A stretch of DNA of 10,031 nucleotides from Nitrospirota bacterium (GTDB lineage Bacteria; Nitrospirota; Nitrospiria; Nitrospirales; Nitrospiraceae). The stretch is from positions 1 through 10,031 of the forward strand of contig JACQCB010000088.1 in assembly GCA_016201805.1 (NCBI GenBank), read 5' to 3'. Position numbers and translations under genes: made by a program. The notes below the pieces were generated by a model, which saw only the letters and a program-made list of their open reading frames with translations, was not told the DNA's origin and ran no database searches. Of the stretch, positions 6,853 to 10,031 are shown piece by piece; within the stretch, counting starts at the first letter, position 1, and the number at the start of each line of letters is the position of its first letter.

Positions 6853-7353
6853 TCAGCCGGCCCCTTGCAGACCGGCCCGCTCGCCCACGCCGTCACGGAG
6901 GCCACGGAAAAACGTTCGGATGAGATCCTGGCTCTCTTGCTCCAGGACTCCACCCAAAACATCGACTCGGTGATTGAGGCGACGTTCGTCCGGGAGATTG
7001 AACACTGAGCCGCAGGCCCCGGCCTTGGGATCTTTGGCCCCGAAGACGAGCCGGGTGATGCGGGATTGGATGATGGCGCCCGCGCACATCGAGCAAGGCT
7101 CCACGGTGACGTAGAGAGTCGTGCCGGTCAGCCGCCAGGTTCCCAGCCTGGTCGCGGCTTCCCGGATAGCCACCACCTCGGCATGGGCGGTCGGGTCCTG
7201 CCAGATTTCACGAAAATTGTGGACCTGCGACAGCACCTGGCCGTCCATGACGAGGACGGCCCCGATCGGGACTTCGCCCAGGGCCGGCGCCAGCCTGGCC
7301 GTCTCCAGTGCCATCTGCATGTACGCAAGGTCTTTGTCGGCAATAAACGACAT
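6853..7353 (-). CDS. tadA: tRNA-specific adenosine deaminase TadA
   Basis: TadA deaminates adenosine 34 of tRNA-Arg(ACG) to inosine, so that one tRNA reads several Arg codons. The protein shows the cytidine/adenosine deaminase zinc site: HAE (His57, Glu59) and PCSMC (Cys87, Cys90), with Asn46 in the substrate pocket and the ACGS segment downstream. These numbers, counted from the ATG at 7353, match those of E. coli TadA. That start is also chosen because GAGAAG lies 8 bp before it, while the earlier in-frame ATG at 7359 would be only 2 bp from the same site. The product has 166 residues, the usual length, and the C-terminal helix (LIRTFFRGLRDG) is present. It is transcribed toward tRNA-Ser and may share its transcript. 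Its leader holds the octad-repeat hairpin at 7372-7438. Confidence 0.95.
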   Translation of the reverse strand: MSFIADKDLAYMQMALETARLAPALGEVPIGAVLVMDGQVLSQVHNFREIWQDPTAHAEVVAIREAATRLGTWRLTGTTLYVTVEPCSMCAGAIIQSRITRLVFGAKDPKAGACGSVFNLPDERRLNHRVDVLGGVLEQESQDLIRTFFRGLRDGVGERAGLQGAG

Positions 7354-7371
7354 GGTCATTACTTCTCAGTC

Positions 7372-7438
7372 ATCAAGTCTGAAAGTCTATAAAGCCGAAA
7401 GTCCTCGGACTTGATGACTTTCAGACTTGATAGACTTT
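7372..7438. repeat. Octad-periodic AAGTC inverted repeat upstream of tadA
   Basis: ATCAAGTCTGAAAGTC (7372-7387) is perfectly inverted at 7416-7431, and the loop holds a second perfect hairpin, AAGTCC-TC-GGACTT (7399-7412). The left side is built from 8-bp units starting at 7375, 7383, 7391 and 7399 (AAGTCTGA, AAGTCTAT, AAAGCCGA, AAGTCCTC), and the right side repeats GACT at 7408, 7416, 7424 and 7433. The element sits a few bases upstream of the tadA ribosome site. It could be a dispersed genomic repeat or a leader structure. The rest of the 7360-7550 spacer shows no gene. Confidence 0.75.
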
Positions 7439-7550
7439 GCCACTAAACCTTTTCGGACGTTCCACGAACAGGCGGCATCTTACCACAGCCGACATGCGTG
7501 GAGAAGGCCTGCGGCTTGTTTTTACCTGATCTGCAAGGGGTGCTGCCGTC

Positions 7551-8451
7551 TTACCTGACGGATGTGGGCTTGTGGCGGACCCATTCGAATTCATACCGCA
7601 ATTGGACAGCCGTGTAGCGTTGGATCAGCCCATCGCGGTCCAATGGCATGTCTTCTTCGTGGTAGACGCTCAGTTCCGCATCGCCCCATCTGAGCGCCAG
7701 CCCAAGCATCCAGTCCAACTCCGTGGGCCTCACCGCGTTGCTGGAGGACCGGTCCGTGAACCAGGTTGGCGTGAGCGACGTACCGAAACAGCGCCCGTCC
7801 TGTATTGTCCGGACGGGCGAAATAGTCCTTATTGTAAAATAGCCAGCCAGGGCCGGCGTAAGCGGTCAGGTTCTGGTTCGGAAAGAGCGACCGCCACCAG
7901 GTCCACTGATTGGCCGGCGTCATGCTGTAGGTGATCAGCGTGTCGCCATATTTCTGCTGAAGCCCGCTCCGGTCCAGCGGGGCGTCTCGTTCATACTGGA
8001 GCCGCCAGCCCCAGTTGTTCCATGAGCCGGTGAGGGCATAGGTCATGTCCCATTCGGTGAGCTTGATCCAGCCCTGCTTCCGGTTCGAAAAGAAGTTCTG
8101 GTCTGTGTAGAATTGCAGGTATTCCTTGTAGAGGTTGGTCTCCAGGTGGACCATGTGGCGCAGCCCGACCAGGCCGCTGTTGTCCGGTCTGGCGGCGAAG
8201 GTCGGATTATCCGGGAAGGCCGCAGTCAACAAATAGCCCTTCACCCAGTGCTGTTCTTCCTCGTGCTCGATTTCTGAAATTGCGGCGCCTTCCTCGCCGA
8301 CATCCCCGATGGGAGGCAAGGGCCGTCCGTACTTCTCCAGCGCGTGGACGGGCAGTGGGTAGGCCAGGGCCCAGGAGAGCAGCGGGCCTGCAATCCAGAG
8401 CCATCCTGATCGGTTGCCGGACACTTGCCCGGTCATCTGACTGACCCGCAC
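7551..8451 (-). pseudogene. Exported, probably outer-membrane barrel protein of two related halves; frameshifted
   Basis: I do not recognise the family. From the GTG at 8451 (AGGAG seven bases upstream) the product starts with a signal peptide: WLWIAGPLLSWALAYPLPVHA, likely cut after Ala37. The mature part is rich in Trp, Tyr and alternating polar residues, as in beta-barrel proteins. It contains two related halves: ARPDNSG...HMVHLE...FYTDQ...WRLQYERDAPLDRSGLQQKYG, and ARPDNTG...YVAHAN...WFTDR...LSVYHEEDMPLDRDGLIQRYT. The second half is split: the first frame follows it to HANL (about 7765), then runs into unrelated residues, while the sister frame gives WFTDRSSSNAVRPTELDWMLG... to a TAA at 7551. 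Compared with the first half, about 8 residues are missing at the switch, pointing to a short deletion of about 23 bp. If intact it would be about 310 residues. It lies downstream of the sigma/anti-sigma genes but appears to have its own promoter. Confidence 0.65.
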
Positions 8452-8524
8452 AGCGGTGCTCCTCTTTCTGGTTACGCAGCGGCGACATCACGCATCGGCG
8501 GTCGGTTGGCATAATCGCCGGGCT

Positions 8525-8553
8525 CTTGTATCGGTATCGGGCAGAACTGTCAA
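8525..8553 (-). promoter_or_regulatory. Sigma-70-type promoter for the exported barrel protein
   Basis: On the minus strand TTGACA (8553-8548) is followed after exactly 17 bp by TACAAG (8530-8525, 4 of 6 consensus bases). It would give a leader of about 65 nt to the GTG at 8451. Between the hexamers GATAC is directly repeated (GATACCGATAC), a possible binding site for a regulator; that is inference. Confidence 0.55.
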
Positions 8554-8594
8554 GCGCGCCGGGAGGCCAAAGAAGAAGGAGCAGTGAGGGCCGA

Positions 8595-9638
8595 TCAGCG
8601 AGGGCCGCTCAGATAGATGTCGCCGGTCGGTTGAGGCTTGCCGCCTTCGGGCTCCAGGCTGACGGTCAGCTTGGTGATGCGGGAGGGATCGGGGAAGTTT
8701 TTGATCGCCAGCAGGCCCTTGCGACCGGTGTCCGTACTGAATGTGCCGATACTGATGGGGGCGCCATCGCTCTTTGGTTGCGAGGGGAACGTCACCATGG
8801 CCCAGAGCTGATAGGTCTTCCCTGTCGGGAGCGGGGGCAGGTTGAAGGCGTAAAGGAACGCCTTCTTGCTGTCGGCATCATAGAACAGCGTGGCGCCGGC
8901 GGACTTGGCCCGCTCCAAGCCGCCCAGCGAGAGCGCGGTGACGCGCGGGGCTTGCAGGAGCGTCAGCAGCTCTTCGTATTGGACGAGCGTCCGACGCAGG
9001 GCGGCCGAGCCCTGGTCGCGCACTTTCAATTGCGCATGCAACTGTTCCAGTTCGGCTTCGCGGTTGGTGAGGGCGTCCCGCAGTTGGTTCAGGGTGCCGA
9101 TCTTGCCGGTGACGTCCTCGCGCAACCCGGACAGGACTCGTTCTTGGCCCGTCACCTGTTTCTGCAACGCAGTGATGCGTGTTTGCTCGGCTTGCAAGGT
9201 GGATTCCACCTGCCGGCGCTGCTGGGCCTCGCCCAGGACCTGCGAGCGGACGGAGAACGTGTACCACGCAGTGCCGGCCAGCAGCAGCAGCGATACCACG
9301 GCCACGGCGGGGTAGGGAATCCAGGAAGGGGGAGGCGGGATGATGTGTTGGAGCCAGGGGCCTGGTTCCAGACGCGTACGCGCGGCGATTTTGGGTGCGG
9401 TCGGGTCGGGAGTCGTCGGGGGGAGCGCCGTCATCAGCCCGGCTTTGAAATCAGGGGGAAGGGGGATGGAGGGTAATGCGTAGGGGAGCAGGCCGACCGT
9501 CGCGCGATATTCCTTCAGTGTTGTCGGACAGATGGGACAGCCGGACAGGAGATGGGTCTCCAGCGCCTGGCGTTCCTGCCGTTCGAGCGCGCCGACGGCA
9601 TACAGCGGAATGGTCTCTTGGAGCTGTTCGTGGTCCAT
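8595..9638 (-). CDS. RskA-like membrane anti-sigma factor with zinc motif and long coiled coil
   Basis: A 347-residue protein that should hold its partner ECF sigma factor at the inner membrane and release it on an envelope signal. Domains in order: an N-terminal anti-sigma helix bundle (DHEQLQETIPLYAVGALERQ) with the zinc motif HLLSGCPIC (His29, Cys34, Cys37); a Pro-rich linker (72-105); one membrane helix (about 106-128, AVAVVSLLLLAGTAW); a long heptad-rich coiled coil (about 131-229); and a RskA C-terminal domain (about 230-347: FYDADSKKAFLYAFNLPPLP, GKTYQLWAMV, ITKLTVSLEPEGG). The frame is open far upstream, but the ATG at 9638 begins the zinc-domain homology and lies 2 bp after the sigma-factor stop, so the two genes are translationally coupled; the longer frame is simply the sigma gene region. 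A coiled coil of this length between membrane and RskA domain is more than I expect for the family. Confidence 0.9.
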   Translation of the reverse strand: MDHEQLQETIPLYAVGALERQERQALETHLLSGCPICPTTLKEYRATVGLLPYALPSIPLPPDFKAGLMTALPPTTPDPTAPKIAARTRLEPGPWLQHIIPPPPSWIPYPAVAVVSLLLLAGTAWYTFSVRSQVLGEAQQRRQVESTLQAEQTRITALQKQVTGQERVLSGLREDVTGKIGTLNQLRDALTNREAELEQLHAQLKVRDQGSAALRRTLVQYEELLTLLQAPRVTALSLGGLERAKSAGATLFYDADSKKAFLYAFNLPPLPTGKTYQLWAMVTFPSQPKSDGAPISIGTFSTDTGRKGLLAIKNFPDPSRITKLTVSLEPEGGKPQPTGDIYLSGPR

Positions 9639-9640
9639 GG

Positions 9641-10031
9641 CTAGGGCGGTCCCCAGCAGGGGCGTAGGGCGGTCTTGAGTGTGCTCAAGCCGAGCGCAAT
9701 CTGTGTTTTGATCGTCCCGACCGGCTCGTTCCGCCTGGCGGCAATGTTTTGGTAGGCCAGTCCTTCGTAATACGCCAGCTCCAGGACTTGCTGCTGAGGT
9801 GTCCGTCTCGAAGGAATCGGATACTTGTTCCGCTGATAACGGTTCCCCCGTGTCGCCGATGGCGCCGGTTTTCCCATGTCCTTTGAGTGTCAGCGAGGGG
9901 AGGCGGGCAATGGCACGGCTTCTCGTCAAGCCAACCAGCCAGGCGATGGGTGTGCCGCGGCTGACATCGTAGCGAGCGACCTTCCGCCAGATTTCCAGGT
10001 AAAGCTCGTGCAGGAGCGCTGCGGCTTCATC
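9641..10031 (-). pseudogene. ECF sigma factor (SigK/RpoE-like), 5' end outside window, internal deletion and frameshift
   Basis: ECF sigma factors direct RNA polymerase to stress promoters and are held by a coupled anti-sigma factor, here the next gene. Entering from the window edge the frame reads ALLHELYLEIWRKVARYD, then TPIAWLVGLTRSRAIARL: the end of region 2 with its -10-binding helix. This frame carries on through the linker to about 9810 (SAEQVSDSFE) and then loses homology. Region 4 resumes one frame over at about 9802: TPQQQVLELAYYEGLAYQNI, then AARRNEPVGTIKTQIALGLS, the -35-binding helix-turn-helix, ending with a TAG at 9643-9641. The N-terminal part of region 4, which should separate linker and TPQQQ by some 15-25 residues, is missing. 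As written no intact sigma factor is made. Either the gene is decayed, leaving an orphan anti-sigma, or the sequence has an error here. Confidence 0.8.

Noticed and set aside
7503..7522. Plus-strand hairpin AAGGCC-TGC-GGCTT followed by GTTTTT as a terminator
   Set aside because: The stem is short and bulged, and no plus-strand gene ends nearby; genes on both sides are on the minus strand.
8526..9476. A 316-codon plus-strand frame opposite the anti-sigma gene
   Set aside because: It mirrors the anti-sigma coding frame and has no recognisable domain; the minus strand explains the sequence.
9639..9929. N-terminal extension of the anti-sigma protein to the TTG at 9929
   Set aside because: The first part of that frame is ECF sigma region 2 and linker, and the rest is out-of-frame region 4; the anti-sigma begins at the ATG at 9638.

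Overview
This is a GC-rich bacterial window with dense gene packing, short gaps and GTG/TTG starts. The flavour of the proteins (a ketopantoate reductase joined to a molybdopterin-type domain, a RskA-type anti-sigma factor, a DUF2779 protein next to a HIT protein) suggests Nitrospirota, probably a Nitrospira-like bacterium. That is recognition by eye and was not tested by a search. Most of the window is ordinary chromosome. No CRISPR array, transposase, integrase or phage gene is visible.

Layout: (1) 2-724 (+), the C-terminal part of an ATP-grasp ligase of the D-Ala-D-Ala ligase type, entering from outside the window. (2) 715-1470 (-), a class III sirtuin deacylase whose end overlaps the ligase end by 10 bp. 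(3) A divergent spacer with a 7-bp-periodic TCAGC repeat. (4) 1639-2875 (+), a ketopantoate reductase (PanE) with a C-terminal sulfite-oxidase-fold domain; the gene has lost part of its Rossmann domain and is frameshifted. (5) 2887-4215 (-), a MATE efflux pump. (6) 4315-5904 and 5914-6345 (+), an operon of a DUF2779 putative nuclease and a HIT hydrolase. (7) 6346-6664, a non-coding stretch packed with hairpins and two extra copies of the 3' end of tRNA-Ser. (8) tRNA-Ser(CGA) and tadA, both on the minus strand, with an octad-repeat hairpin just upstream of tadA. (9) 7551-8451 (-), an exported, probably outer-membrane barrel protein made of two related halves and broken by a frameshift. (10) 8595-9638 (-), a RskA-like membrane anti-sigma factor, preceded by its ECF sigma factor (9641 to the window edge), which also carries an internal deletion and frameshift.

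Functionally, the sigma/anti-sigma pair is a self-contained envelope-stress type switch, tRNA-Ser and tadA are translation genes, and the rest are housekeeping or accessory metabolism. I did not find a clear new multi-gene system. The points most worth a second look are the PanE-molybdopterin-domain fusion, the tRNA-Ser 3'-end copies that look like a decayed attachment site, and three genes within 10 kb whose conserved cores are broken by apparent small deletions with the same net frame change. The last point could be genuine gene decay or a systematic sequence error.
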